Positions 9,237-20,786 of a DNA stretch of 64,000 nt are shown in pieces (the stretch's first letter is position 1; each line of letters starts with the position of its first letter). The notes beneath the pieces were generated by a model. It was not told the origin of the DNA. It did no database searches and worked only from the letters and a program-made list of their open reading frames with translations. The stretch is from positions 62,325,032 to 62,389,031 of the forward strand of contig CM067322.1 of assembly GCA_034231615.1 (NCBI GenBank). Reading direction: 5' to 3'. This DNA is from Meghimatium bilineatum (lineage: Eukaryota > Mollusca > Gastropoda > Stylommatophora > Philomycidae). The position numbers were made by a program, and so were the translations under genes.

Positions 9237-11036
9237 GGTTGGTTGCTGATCCAGCGGTCCATGGGCTCATGCCCTTTGACCCAATGCCATTGTGTGATAT
9301 ATGCATGTGTTTGTGAGTTGTTGTTTTGTTCCATATAATGTGTTCCATTTATCTGGCCCTGGAGGGAGGAGCATTTTCCTGATGTCATCCAGCGCTGGAC
9401 ATTAAAAAAGGTGGTGGTCAACAGTTTCATATGGATGAGTGCACAGCCGGCACCCTGGAGTGTGTTGTGTTTTATTCTGTTCAGGTGATTGTTAAGCTGT
9501 ACATGTTGTGTGCGCAGTCGGAATATGATACTCTGGTCTTTTCTTTCCAGGAGGTTGATATTGTCTTTAGGATTTGGGCTGGTCATATATTTATAGATTT
9601 CCCTCCCAGTGTTTCCCATGGCCCATCTGTTCATCCAATTTTCTTTGTTCACAGATTTCAGAATCATTTTAACTGTGTGCATTATTGTTTCTGTATAAGG
9701 CTGTTCTTGTTGTGCTCCCCTCTTTGCTAGTTTGTCTGCCTTATCATTACCATGTGTGTTTGAGTGGCCAGGAATCCACTGCATAACAATGTTGACATCA
9801 TAAGATGTGAGCAGCTGGTTTGCATGGTGGTATATTTCAGCTAGCTCGGGTTTACAATGTCCATCACATTCCAATGCTTGGAGAGCAGACATAGAGTCTG
9901 TAAAAATAACAATGTTTTGGACTTTTGATGGGAAGGCATCAAATATGGTCTTCAGGTGGTACAAGGCAATTTCTAGTGCTGTTATTTCAGCTTCATAGTT
10001 AGAACATATCTCCCCACAGGCATCAAACAACTCATCAGATGTTTTGTCTGGATATTCTATATAGACACCATAATCTGCTTTGATGATGGCTTTGAAGGCA
10101 GACCCATCAGTATAGACATAAATCCATTGTTCTGGGTAGGTGTCTATTGTTTTCTGTGTTGCTTTCATAAGACTTACTGGATCGGAACGTTTCGGTGCAT
10201 TATCTCTTAACTGTGTTTTGATTTCCGGCAATGTAAAGCTTGCGTGTGGTGGTAAACATTTTTCTACTCTTTGCAGTTTTTGTCTCTTGTCTGGAAGGTG
10301 GTAACTGTCTTTTATTTCATTGACATGGCTCAGGACTGACTTTTGTTTTATTCTGTGGTTTGGTTCTCAGTTTTCTACAAGTTGTTTATTTGGGTGGTCT
10401 TTGTTCATTCTTTTGCTTCTTTCATAAGCCTCCATTGCAGCAATATCTCTCCGCATCTCAAGGGGTTCTACATTCGTATGTATTTCACATGCAGCCGTCG
10501 GTGTAGATCTCATTGCTCCACTAATAAGACGTAGGGCATTGTTCTGCACTCTGTCTAGGGATTCTACATTTGTCGTGGAACATGTTGTGAGGAGTGCACT
10601 GTTGTATTCTAAAGCAGAACGTATGTAACCAAGGTATAGTCCTCTAAGGGTATCCTTGTCTGATCCACAAGATGTGCCAGTGAGTCTTTTCAGTAGTTGT
10701 AACCGTATAAGTGTTTTATTTTTGATATTTTTTACATGCTTCTTGAGGGTGAGCTGCCGATCAAGCGTGATTCCAAGATATGTGGGGTGTTCTTCTCTTG
10801 GCAATTTCTGTGTATCCAACCATAGACTGATATTTTCTTTGGCTACTTTATGACTCTTGGTAAAGATGGTATAGACAGTTTTCTCAAAGTTTATTTTTAG
10901 CTTCCATGTTTGACAGTATTCATGTATGCTTTTTAAATCTCCATTTAGTCTTTTGGCAGCACTTTCAACATTCTCATGGCTCTGCCATATTGTTAAGTCA
11001 TCAGCATAGAGGGCTTTTTCATCTTTGATCCAGATG
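9237..11036 (-). pseudogene. LINE-C: RT C-terminal half, RNase H and 3' end
   Basis: A 5'-truncated non-LTR element. The minus strand opens inside RT at KALYADDLTIW (YADD at about 11013-11002), then YCQTWKLKINFEKTV, the thumb HPTYLGITLDRQLTLKKHV (about 10800-10745), and the connection ALEYNSALLTTCSTTNVESL. RNase H follows with YVYTDGSA (first Asp), YEAEITALE (Glu), IFTDSMSALQAL (Asp) and NTHGNDKADKLAKRGA (last Asp). Only one nonsense codon (about 10366) separates the RT part from RNase H. A frameshift near 9430 then moves the C-terminus (PALDDIRKMLLPP) to another frame. The 3' end is GAGCCCATGGACCGCTGGATCAGC(AACC)n. Fairly young copy, but inactive and lacking the endonuclease. Confidence 0.9.
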
Positions 11037-11081
11037 AGCTAAGACAGTTTAAACTCGGAGACAGTCAGTTGTCCCACCCAT

Positions 11082-11283
11082 GTCTTATAAATGAGCCAGT
11101 GTACAGTAGGAGCAGTGCCTGTAAATGGGTTGCGACGCACAATTGATCTTACATAGACATGAACCTCGGTTCATCTGACATTTTCCTCCCCACAGTACAT
11201 GGTTCGCACTAAGAGATTGTGTGATGGTTTGAGGTTCTGTCCGTTGATCGTTGTTCTTATAAATGAGCCAGTGTACAGTTCGA
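11082..11283. repeat. Direct repeat pair
   Basis: CTTATAAATGAGCCAGTGTA occurs at about 11083 and again at about 11259, each followed by CAGT...AGCA, some 176 bp apart. A local duplication or two retroposon ends; no gene seen. Confidence 0.55.
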
Positions 11284-11640
11284 GCAATACCCACCAAAAG
11301 TGTGTTACATGCGGCTGTTTCATCCCAGTTACATCATCTTCGATTTCTTCCACCGGTCACATATCCTAGCACTCGGCCTAAAAAAATACATTACGTTGCG
11401 GCTGTGTCATTGGTCCATCTTCTGTTATGCCTAATTTGGACTTCTGCCACCCCGACCTACACCGACCACAGCATATAGGTCACATGACACTGACGAGTTA
11501 CGTACGACGATCTGACACTAACCTTTGCGCCAAACAATACACTTCACATGCCTTGATTGCAGCTTCGGGTTTGATTCTCTCCGTCATGGCTCCAGATTCT
11601 GCTCACAATCCTCCTTCCAACACTGATACTCCATTCTTTT
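11284..11640. other. Spacer, nothing recognised
   Basis: The frames present here lack family motifs and are not supported as coding. Confidence 0.4.
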
Positions 11641-12606
11641 AAACTACCTTCCCACGCTCTCTCGTCCTCTCATTCCTGTCTTTCTATATCAGCTTCTCAG
11701 CCATCTATGCAGTGATACTTCCCTATGACGCGCGAATCTGCGACAATTCCCTTTGCTTCAGTAGTGCCCTCTCTGCGCCTGCTTTCTTCCCAACCCCTGC
11801 GACTTATCTTTGTTATATTTTGTGACCCACACCAGTCCGCGACGTAGAATCCAACTTGTACCTTTCTCCCTCTTTCTTCCCTCCCTCTTTATCTTTGATA
11901 CTTATCATTGTATGCTTCTTAGTCGAGTCCTGGTTGCTGTTGTTCATCGTGATATCTGAACCTTTCCGAACTTTCTGCTTTATCCGTTTCCTTCAACTAA
12001 TTCACTTTGACCACACTATGGACTTGCTTTCCTCGCTCCATGGTACGCCCTCTAACGAACCTATCTTACGCTCCATCAATGTTTGCTGCCGTGCCCGCCT
12101 GATACAAGGCTTTGCCCATACTACATCGACTTTCATCCATTGCATAAATTTGACTTGGACCAACGGCGTATTGTTTAGGTATAGGCCCTATTTGCTAACT
12201 CCTATTCTTTTGCAGTATCTCATTTGGACTAGACAAGACTGAGCTAAGTTACTCATTTTATTACATATTTGCTATCTCCCACCCCCCCCCCACCTTTCCT
12301 ATCGTTATCTTCCCTATGCCAAGATTTTCTCCTCTATTTTATCTTCTCATCCTACTGTTTGATTATATCTGCTCTGTTGCTCTTCCTATTACTCTCTTAT
12401 GTTTTTTGGTCTTATTTCCCGTCTTTCTTTCTTTCTCATCTGATATCTCTTACCATCTTCATTTGCTCTTCTCTTACATTATGATTCTTTGTTTTGTAAT
12501 ATTCATTTATTGTTACGTATTTTGTCCTGATGAAGACTTTTAGTAGAAACGTCGTCTGTCACGGTGTCTCGTCATTATTCCGTTTTATTGACTTATAGTG
12601 GTAACA

Positions 12607-12641
<35 letters not shown>

Positions 12642-12668
12642 TTGCGTTTATTTTGATATAAACCTTGC
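11641..12668 (+). mobile_element. PLE-tail element with pyrimidine-rich body
   Basis: A long C/T-rich stretch (about 11641-12500) leads to the hairpin tail CTGATGA (12527-12533) ... AGTAGAAAC (12543-12550), then GTAACACC, a (TA)n tract (12608-12639) and GTTTATTTTGATATAAA. The last 150 bp match 9038-9236 in reverse. The hairpin has AGTAGAAAC where the family has AGTCGAAAC. The 5' limit is a guess. Confidence 0.55.
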
Positions 12669-12771
12669 ATTTCTCCAGCAACCCTATTTCCAATTGCGGA
12701 TTTTACCCGACTATGGAGCTCTATCTGTGTCTTTATATCAGGTTATCCCCACAAAGGAGTGTCCTATCTAT

Positions 12772-13060
12772 CGTGTCGCGTGGCCGATAAGTTATAGCGT
12801 TGGTCTCACATCTCGTACAGGGTTCGACTCTCGGTAAGTACTGAGTTTTTCTGCCAAGGGGGGGGGGGGGGGCAAATTAAAGAAAGATAATCCTGTAAAT
12901 GATTTAGTGACAGTAAAGACTTGCTACTCCCTTCAACTCAATTCCTAATGAAAAACATGCAGTATTGACAATTGTTTTTACTAAAACATAAAATTCCATC
13001 TCCATTACGATGTCATTTTAACCACGAGCAAGTTTAATTGAGTCGTGTTTGTGAGACGGG
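12772..13060 (+). repeat. tRNA-derived SINE-T1
   Basis: The head has an A-box-like GTGGCCGATAAGTTATAGCG (about 12780) and a B box GGGTTCGACTC (12820-12830), then a G16 run and a body matching 52440-52700 (CTTCAA.T..CTAA.GAAAAACATGC, GTATTGACA). Pol III promoter boxes plus a second copy support a SINE. It is not a functional tRNA. Confidence 0.7.
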
Positions 13061-13073
13061 CTCACTAACATCT

Positions 13074-13560
13074 CTACCACCAGTCAGTCAGTTCTTCTTT
13101 TGCCAAGTTTGGCACATAGGACGAATGCCATAGTTCTCCATGCCTGTCGGTCAGTTGCCAGGATTGCAGGTCTTGTGCATTTATACCTGTTGATGTTAAT
13201 TCATTCATATTCTTCTGATCGTTGTTTTTGGTCTTCCCTGTTTTTTTTTCAGGTCTGGTGTCCACATGAAGACTTGTCGTGGAATTGTTTTCCTTTATTC
13301 TAAGTATGTGGCCGATGTATGTCCAGCGGCGTTTTCTGATGATGTTCGTCACATATTCTTGGTTTGTCTCCTTTCTCAATATTGTTTGATTTGAAGTCTT
13401 TCTAATTAGTATTTGTGATCTTTATGAGGCATCTATTCTCGAAGTCAACTAACTTCTTATCCATTATCTCGGTAGATTTTCAATTTTCACATCTATATGT
13501 CAATAATTGAATCACACTTGCTTTGAATAGTCGCAGTTTAATGTGTTTACTTACGACCGT
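13074..13560 (-). pseudogene. LINE-F C-terminal relic
   Basis: Minus strand: KLRLFKASVIQLLTYRCEN (about 13530-13480), KKLVDFENRCLIKITNTN, then YVTNIIRKRRWTYIGHILRI (13350-13290) and a terminal ALKTT-like NSTTSLHVDTRPEKKTGK with QLTDRHGELW. The IRKRRWxYIGHxLR and GKxKxGRPKT order is typical of the C-terminus of several endonuclease-RT LINEs. Frameshifts are present. Sister copies are at 54.8, 55.3 and 63.5 kb. Confidence 0.75.
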
Positions 13561-14298
13561 AGTCATAACAGTTACCATGTTGTTCCGACAGATCGACGTT
13601 GTGCTTGAACTATTTACGGGCACGGCGTGGGAGGCGGAATAACAAAGAAACCTGTCACAAGGGCCAGAGTTGTACCCTGATGTCGACGTCTGTTTTTGGC
13701 GGCATTAGACTCGAAACACCATCGAGTCGAATGGCTGCTGGAACAGAGGACGGAATACATGGGAATAACCCAAGTGCAGTGAGGCCAGTTTCTAATAAAG
13801 AATAAAGAATCAACTTGCAATCTTCGATCTCTAGATGACTGAAAGTGTTTTTAAGGCATCTCTACCACCGAGTCTACAAAAAACACTTTATAAAGTATAA
13901 TTACATCAACTGTCTGTCGCAAAGCGAAAAAACATGCACAATGCGGAATTTGAGAAAAATAAGATAGCTAGTAAAAGCAGGCACACAAAGCGATCATTCC
14001 AGAATATAACAAATGTCTTATGATTTCTACTAGATGTGCATAATTCATTATTTATAGTATAAGAAAAGTGCATAATTCATTAATTCTCGTATAAATTGTG
14101 AGCGTAATACATAATTTCTCATATAAGAGATATTTTAATTTATAGTTTCTCGTATACGTGATGTGCGTAATTCGTCTGCAAAAAAAGATATGGAATTTAA
14201 AAAAATTTGTTTGTAAAAAAATTGAATAGAAATGTTAAAAAGTTCTCCAGGAATCACTACTTTTAACAATAGATAAACGAAAACGTGTATAGTTTGGA
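13561..14298. other. Spacer with AT-rich short repeats
   Basis: No recognised gene. Between about 14035 and 14175, GTGCATAATTCATTA-type words followed by TCTCGTATA recur three or four times with heavy divergence, suggesting an old tandem repeat. Confidence 0.45.
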
Positions 14299-14617
14299 AA
14301 TTTCTTCTTCTTCTTTCGTTCACTTGAAACATGTCTATATCTGTAATTCTGTCTCCTTAATAAAACTCACTGTCTTTTGTAGTTCATACAGTGTCCCATA
14401 GAGTTTTGATTCCAGTGTTGTTTCCTCTGGCCAATATGTCTGCCTCAGCGTTTCATGCTCAGAACACTCTTGAAGTATATGTTTGGCACTCTGTGCTGCC
14501 TGTCCATATGTACACATGGCCGTGTTGCCAATCTTGAACTTTGTATACATGTGACTGCGGAGTCGGTTGTGTCCTGTTCTGAGACGTAGAATTATAACTT
14601 GTTCTGATCTGGAAATG
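14299..14617 (-). pseudogene. LINE-A 3'-terminal fragment
   Basis: Minus strand: EQVIILRLRTGHNRLRSHMY, TKFKIGNTAMCTYGQAAQSA, KHILQECSEHETLRQTYW and the end FIKETELQI, followed by a 3' UTR ending GAACGAAAGAAGAAGAAG. The first Cys of the usual TCGQ is Tyr here. The 7-bp word TGGAAAT flanks both sides (14294 and 14611 regions), a plausible target duplication. Confidence 0.88.
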
Positions 14618-14619
14618 TA

Positions 14620-15240
14620 AGTCGACAAGATTTTTATTTTAAGGAAAACAAAATGCACTTCAGGAAATAGTCAAAAATGGAGAAGCAGATGAGGCCAAAG
14701 AAACTCACGGGAATACAAAATCAAAGACTGGGAAGGCCAATAGTATTCTTGATTCATATGCATCGTTGAAAATAACAATAACTGGACAACTCTGTGTGTT
14801 GGTTCATTCAATGTAGTACCCCAAGGATCCGGATGCGTTTAGGATTTATTGATGAATGTATCACTGAAAGAATGGGGTGCAAAGGGAACGCATTGCTCTA
14901 GGCGGACCCAGGGTTAGCAGATAACCAAGATCCCAAATGTACCTCCACGCGGTGCACCCTGGAAGCAGAAATACAGCAGCTCGTGCTGATTCTGGCCAAA
15001 TCATTTGGGGATCGTGTCCGAGAATGTGGAGGTAGCAGATGGAAAGAGATTTGACTGCACAAGAGACTGACAATATCTCCGACACCACCAGCAGCACCAC
15101 ATATAGCGACACTGTCGACATACAGTGAAGCTAGTCAGTCCAGTCCGAACATTGGAGGGGCGGCCAATGTAAAATGCACGTAAAGGTAGATGCATGGCGA
15201 GAGACAAATATATTTCATACCGAGTACAATGAAACAATGA
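14620..15240. other. Unclassified repeat-like stretch
   Basis: Frames of moderate length occur on both strands but show no family motif. No gene is claimed. Confidence 0.35.
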
Positions 15241-15369
15241 AAGGGCAGAACAGCGCTAGAGGGCAGTGCGAACTGCAAATAGAAAATAAAAAGTTCATAG
15301 GAAAAGGGAACTACAAGCTCCGTCAGCTTGAGACGAGCTTCTAGTTACCTGTGTTCCTTACAGGCAGAG

Positions 15370-15830
15370 ACCCAGACCCATTCATTGGCGTTTGGTAAAG
15401 CAAAAAGACCTAATCCAACTCTAATGTCGAGTCTTCCTAAACCGGAAATATGCTCGCGAAGAGAAAAAGTTCCGTACTCGATGCGCTCAGGCACAAAAGG
15501 GACAACGATTTAGCCCTGCCCAACTCTACTGTCAGGTTTTCCTATACCGGAAATACACTTGAAGAGAGAAAGGGTTCAGTACCTGATGGGCTCAGGCGCT
15601 ATTGGGACAAGGACGCTCAGCTCGAGAACGCCTTGCTCTCAAACGCGTGGTGTGAGACTCGAACTTGGACAAGGGGTACACGATGTCGGTGAATGACACC
15701 TCGGCTAAGAGGGCGAAAGAGCCAGGGTCCAACTCCTCTGTTGAGTTCTTCCCCTTAAGGAACCAGGCTCACGGATGAGAAACGGTTCAGTACCCAATGG
15801 GCACAGGCACAGCACGTCCAACTACACGAG
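15370..15830 (+). repeat. Degenerate local duplications (three units)
   Basis: CCGGAAATA..CTCGCGAAGAG..AAAGTTC.GTAC..GATG.GCTCAGGC recurs at about 15440, 15550 and (partly) 15770, with spacing of roughly 110-220 bp. It is an old tandem or segmental duplication with no recognised coding content. Confidence 0.5.
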
Positions 15831-15949
15831 GCAAGTTCATAGACAGTGGAACACCTTGTTCGAGTCAGACGAGAGCAAAAAATCGTCTGGGCGAAGAGTC
15901 TCCACTACGCGTGCCTGGAGACAGATATAGAGGATGTCACAGGCTAAGG

Positions 15950-16105
15950 GTATCCCACCCGAATTGTCAAGGCATGCCGAAATCGGATGTGCTAGGCCTA
16001 CAAGGCGCATAACGGTGGCACAACGTAATCACGCTCCCGGCGGAAATCGCACGGATATCCGTGATGGTTACAATGGAGCGAACGAAAAACAAACAAACAA
16101 ACTGA
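15950..16105 (+). repeat. SINE-A copy, diverged
   Basis: Contains AATCGGATGTGCTAGGCC, AAGGCGCATA, ACAACG, TCCCGGCGGAAATC and GAGCGAACG, followed by (AAAC)n instead of (GAA)n. It is most like the copy at 50532-50734. The 5' part is lost or diverged. Confidence 0.65.
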
Positions 16106-16499
16106 AAGAATCACATTAATCAAAAGAAAATATAAATACAAATGGAGTGAGAGTAGGCAACAACTTCTCTAAAAAGTCTCTCTTAAAGCTGGACAAATCA
16201 CATCAAACTGTCACTTTCAATCCCCGTATAACTCACTATAGACGCACATTTCCACAAACTAAACGCTGATCACACTGATAAATGCTCTTGTGTCTAACTG
16301 ACCCCATACCAGGAAACGCCCTGCAGACAAGTACACTTTTTTGACGACCTGAGGGCTAAAACATAGCCCCAAGAGACACAATTGGAGGAGAATCTGAGTC
16401 AAAATCGAAGTCTTTCTGCAGACAACTGAGTTCAAGTAGGGAACTGATTCATCTGTGTTGACTGGATTTCATCCTATGTTTTGTTGTGTGTATTATTTC

Positions 16500-16790
16500 A
16501 CGTAAGCATCCACCTTAACATGAAGAAAGAATTATTAAGAAAAATAAAGATCAGGCAAATAAAATATTTTGGACACATTAAAAGGCATGACACCTTACTG
16601 AAGACCTTACTTGAGGGTAAAGCAAAAGGGAAGCGAGCAAAAGGTTGGCAGAGATACAAGTGGGAGAGTAACATCACAAGATGGACAGGTTTCAGTCTAG
16701 CAGAGTGCACCACCAAAACAGGAGACATAGGGGGATGTTGGAGACCTGTTGCAGCAAACTTTCGTTGCGGAGACGGCACTTTATGATGAT
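16500..16790 (+). pseudogene. LINE-G C-terminal fragment
   Basis: One open plus-strand frame reads KKELLRKIKIRQIKYFGHIK, RHDTLLKTLLEGKAKGKRAK and SNITRWTGFSLAECTTKTGD, ending near RCGDGTL. It matches the end of the longer LINE-G at 58110-58385, including the RQIKYFGHIKRHDTLLKTLLEG core. The upstream RT is absent. Confidence 0.82.
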
Positions 16791-17164
16791 AAATCATCCG
16801 ACAGTGATAGTATGTTAGTTCTCTTTCAGTAAAACTTCATTTCGTTTCCAACGTGAGTACTATTTTCCTACACTTTTACTAGCAGTATTATCTTTTATTG
16901 ACTGTGTCGACTGCTGGACTATAGCTGTCTTATAATTTGTTACATCAGTTGGGTGACCTTTAATTGATCCGTGCATTTTATTGGCGGGCGACATAAATTG
17001 ACCATTAAAAAAAATAATTAAATTCGGATTATTTAAGACGAATGGTGTTGACTGGTATTGCTGCCAGGTCGTATATACAATGAATTCAGACATTTATTCA
17101 GGCACGTAAGAGTTATGACAAATGAAAAACAAATGACTAGGCTGCAAGAAAACTAATTTATCAT

Positions 17165-17620
17165 AGTGCCTGTATACTTCTAGTTGCAATTAATGGATGC
17201 GAATCTTGGACAATCACCAACGCGAAGCGAAACAAAACTGCAACATGTGAAACAAAATGTTACAGCAGAATCCTCAGAATACCATAGTCGAAAAATATTC
17301 CTAATTGGGACAATCTGATAGAAGTGAAAGAAAACTTGCCAAACAACAAGGATCTCTCTAGAAAATTACATTTCGGCCATATCAAGAGATATGCTAGCCT
17401 AAAAAAACCATACTAGAGGGAATGACGCCAGGACAACGAGAAAATGTAGACCACAAAGAAGATGAACGCAAGATATCAAAGACCACCTGAACATGATATT
17501 CACAGAAGCAAGATGATTGGCTTAAGATCGGCAGAAGTTTCGAATGGCTGTGATGGTTTACATCCTGTCCAGAAAATGCTACCTGATGACGATGATGCGT
17601 TAAGTGTGGTGATTAGCATC
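17165..17620 (+). pseudogene. LINE-G-like C-terminal relic
   Basis: The plus strand shows INGCESWTITNAKRNKTATC, CYSRILRIP, LRKLHFGHIKRYASLKK and a GQR..CRPQRRW-like remnant across several frames. This is the usual order after the RT thumb in these LINEs. Heavily decayed. Confidence 0.6.
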
Positions 17621-17659
17621 ATCGCACACCAGACAAATCAATGAGTAATCTGATCCCAT

Positions 17660-18240
17660 TCTCTATAAATCCATCAGTGTAGCAGCGGACAGTTCCAGTT
17701 GTGTTGATTTATCAATCTCTTAGTATCTCTGTTACGTTTCTCTTTACAGGTCAGTTAAATCTTTATACCATTTTCACAGTTTTCAGAACAACTTGGATTG
17801 ACATTTTGGAAAATTTTCTGAGCGGAGGACATCCCTCAGTGCATTGGCTATGTTAAATCGATCTATTGGTGCACATTTAAATACTGTAGCCAAGCTAGCC
17901 AGTGTATCGGCTCGCTCATCACCCACAACGCCTGGATTTACGGGCACGAATATGAAGGTAATAATTTTGTTCAGCGATTGCATATTGATGTATTAACAAC
18001 TCCACATATTGATTGTGGAAGACTTCCACCTTCTTTGCGAAGCAAATTAATTCAGTCACCAGGTCTGAATAGTTAGCTGACACAACTTTTATTTGAAATG
18101 GTATATGTAATCTGCCAGCACCACGTATGACAACATATAAATAGGCATATGAAGGCACAGCTTAAATCGCTGTATCGATGATTGTGGAAATGAATTACCG
18201 ATACATGGCAGGCAGATGTGACCAAATCACGTTATAACAG
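17660..18240 (-). pseudogene. LINE-B RNase H relic
   Basis: The minus strand reads KIITFIFVPVNPGVVGDERADTLAS (17960-17885), then APIDRFNIANALRDVLRSEN, matching IFVPGNVGVRGNERADQLAS and ..DVLNSLRD of the 59.6-kb copy. The last RNase H Asp (ERAD) is kept; the upstream catalytic residues are lost. Confidence 0.75.
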
Positions 18241-19195
18241 TCCAACTTTTGCAATGTTATGCGCAGTCCTGTAAATCTGTGCTACAATTTGCGCATCTGC
18301 CATGGTGTCACAAAATGTTACTTGACAAGCAGAACTAGTAGACGAGTCGATGCTAAACTACAATGGGCAATGCAATTTCAGATGTCTGTTACACTAGCTA
18401 ACAATATCCATAGCGTCACACGTGAAACAACCCCCCCTCCAACAACTACACATCTTACTCCACAATGATAGAACTCTAACACCATTCCTAACCCCTCCCC
18501 CTCTCTCACAAAAACTTAAATGAGCTGTATCCCTTCCAAGCTATATTTGTCAACTTCGCGCTAACATCGTTTAATTTTTTAAGAGTCTATGATTTATTTT
18601 GCTAAAACTTGGTTACATCTACAAGATATGAACCGCATTATCTATATATATCATTCAAAATAGCGAAACTAATAAAATCAAAGTTGATTGCTAATCTGAC
18701 AAAGTTTAAGCGAATGTCGACTTTGTGGGTTGTCTAATTGGAAATGTCTGATAAGATCAACGAAGCGGATCCGATTAAAAATATCTGCTTCCACAATGTC
18801 AAGAAAGTGGGTCAAGTCTGCTTTCATACTTTGCTACTCTAAGAATATTTGTTAAAAAAATATTTCAGATGAAAGTGTACTGTGACCTGGACATTTGAAA
18901 ATATATATATATTGTGTAATTGACACAAATGCGCGCGTGTGTATATCTGTATGATGTGTGTGTTGTGCATGTGTATGATGTGTTAAATTTAAAGAAGTTG
19001 GTTGCCTATCCCGCATAGAAGATAATTCTATAAATATGGAACTGCGATAAAATTATGACTCAATCTAGAAAACGTGAAAACACAGTGTGGTAAACGTTTT
19101 TCGAATCACTAAAACCACATAATATTGATGTTTCGGTCAAAAACTTACCAAGAAGAAAACACAGCAGGTAAAGAACAAAACTCTTACTATTTATA
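18241..19195. other. Spacer with simple repeats
   Basis: No gene recognised. It has a (TA)6 patch near 18901 and a GT-rich patch at 18930-18985. Confidence 0.5.
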
Positions 19196-19199
19196 AACA

Positions 19200-19265
19200 G
19201 TGTTGTTCTCTACCAGTTGTCTTTTGTTCGTGATAAATGCTTTATAGTCAAAACGTGAATTTTGT
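19200..19265 (+). mobile_element. PLE-tail hairpin remnant
   Basis: TTTGTTCGTGATAAATGCTT, then TATAGTCAAAACGTGAA, is a decayed version of the TTTGTCCTGATGAAGGCTTT / TAGTCGAAACGTC tail. Only the hairpin region is recognisable. Confidence 0.45.
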
Positions 19266-19564
19266 ATGTTTACATAGAGCTGCTTCGTGTAAGCTAGAAA
19301 ACCTTACATGTAACTGTGATATGTTCATTTGCGAGAGAACAACAGAAGATCGATCACTAGGATTAGTTAGAGAGTTGAACAGAGCCATCGTCACTCACTT
19401 CGGACAGACTAATACGTACTCAGCCCTATCAATACATCAGGAATGGTATGTTTGATGATAGTTCCCAAAACATCATAGGTCTCATAATTCTCGCAGAAGT
19501 TTCTGCTGAATCATTCCACAAGGTATACTAAAACTTTTCTTTTATTTGAAATACAACTACGACG

Positions 19565-19965
19565 ATGTGCGATTCATTATCAGAATATAAGATCATTCGT
19601 GGGAAATTAGATGCAATTGAGATGTGGTTCTACAGAAGAATGCTAAGAATACCATGGACTGCCAGAAAAATTAATGTAGAGGTGTTAAAAGAGTCAATTG
19701 CGAAACGGACCTTAATGAACAATATAAGAAAAAGGCAATCTTCTTTTTTTGGCCACTTCATGAGACAGGGAAGTTTGGAGAACATAGTCACAACAGGCAA
19801 AATTGAAAGCAACAGAGACAGGGCGACAACGTGAGAAAATATTAGACAGTTTGACAACCTGGCACGGCAAGGAAACAACAACGACCTTGATACATAATAC
19901 TGTGGACAGAGAGATGTGGAGAGCCATGACCGCCTACGCTAGCCGGCATGGCACCTGTTGATGAT
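19565..19965 (+). pseudogene. LINE-G-like C-terminal fragment
   Basis: The plus strand reads KLDAIEMWFYRRMLRIPWTA, then KINVEVLKESIAKRTLMNNI and RKRQSSFFGHFMRQGSLENI. It continues after a stop as ..NLARQGNNNDLD.. and ..RDVESHDRLR. These are the post-RT segments of an endonuclease-RT LINE. It is a different subfamily from 56.6 kb. Confidence 0.75.
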
Positions 19966-19984
19966 GAACATAATTCTGACGAGA

Positions 19985-20285
19985 CGTCCGTTTATTATAA
20001 CTATATATCTGTGTGACGTGTCCATGCCCATGGCACCTGTCCTTTTATTATAACTATATATATGTGTGACGTGTCCATCCCCATGCCACCTGTCCTTTTA
20101 TTATAACTATTTATCTGTGTAACGTGTCCATGCCCATGCCACCTGTCCTTTTATTATAACTATATATCTGTGTGACGTGTCCATCCCGATGCCACCTGTC
20201 CTTTTATTATAACTATATATCTGTGTGACGTGTCCATGCCCATGCCACCTGTCCTTTTATTATAACTATATATCTGTGTGGCATA
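19985..20285 (+). repeat. 53-bp tandem repeat
   Basis: CCTTTTATTATAACTATATA starts at 20041, 20094, 20147 and onward, giving a 53-bp period, about 5.5 units. Each unit continues TCTGTGTGACGTGTCCATGC and CCATGCCACCTGT. Units differ by a few substitutions. Confidence 0.92.
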
Positions 20286-20474
20286 TCCTTTGCAGAAAGT
20301 CATCTTCCCATTGTAAGTCTCTCTCTGTTCTATCTATGCAAGCTGTCCATCTTCCTCCATTGACATAATTAGAAGGTCTTATATGCCCTGCGTACATCGT
20401 GGTATTGGTCTGCCTATTATTCTTAGTCCCGGAACATTATCAACCATGATTAATCTTTCTAAACCATTGTGTCA

Positions 20475-20600
20475 CTTTATATATCTTAAATATGATGTTA
20501 GATTGTGTTTTTGATATATCTAAAATATGATGTTAGATTGTGTTTTTGATACATACAAAATATGATAGATTTTGTTTTTGATTTTTGTTTTTGATATTCT
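20475..20600 (+). repeat. Short AT-rich tandem repeat
   Basis: AATATGATGTTAGATTGTGT followed by TTTTGATA recurs about 35 bp apart, two clear units plus a shortened third. Confidence 0.8.
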
Positions 20601-20786
20601 TGAGGAGTCATTGTTCTTTCTAAGTTCAGGTCGATGCGTACTTTGTGTTTGATCGTCTTTCTGTCCATATATTATTAGGACCCTTCTACAGAAATTCATT
20701 TCAAATGTTAATATTTCTTTTTCATTACGGATGCCATTGTCCATGTCTAGAAATCACATTTTGCCAATTAAAAAGTATAACCTCTT

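Noticed and set aside
12772-12840. Functional tRNA gene
   Set aside because: A and B boxes are present but cloverleaf stems do not pair, and a SINE body follows. The same holds for 45690-45810 and 61650-61785.
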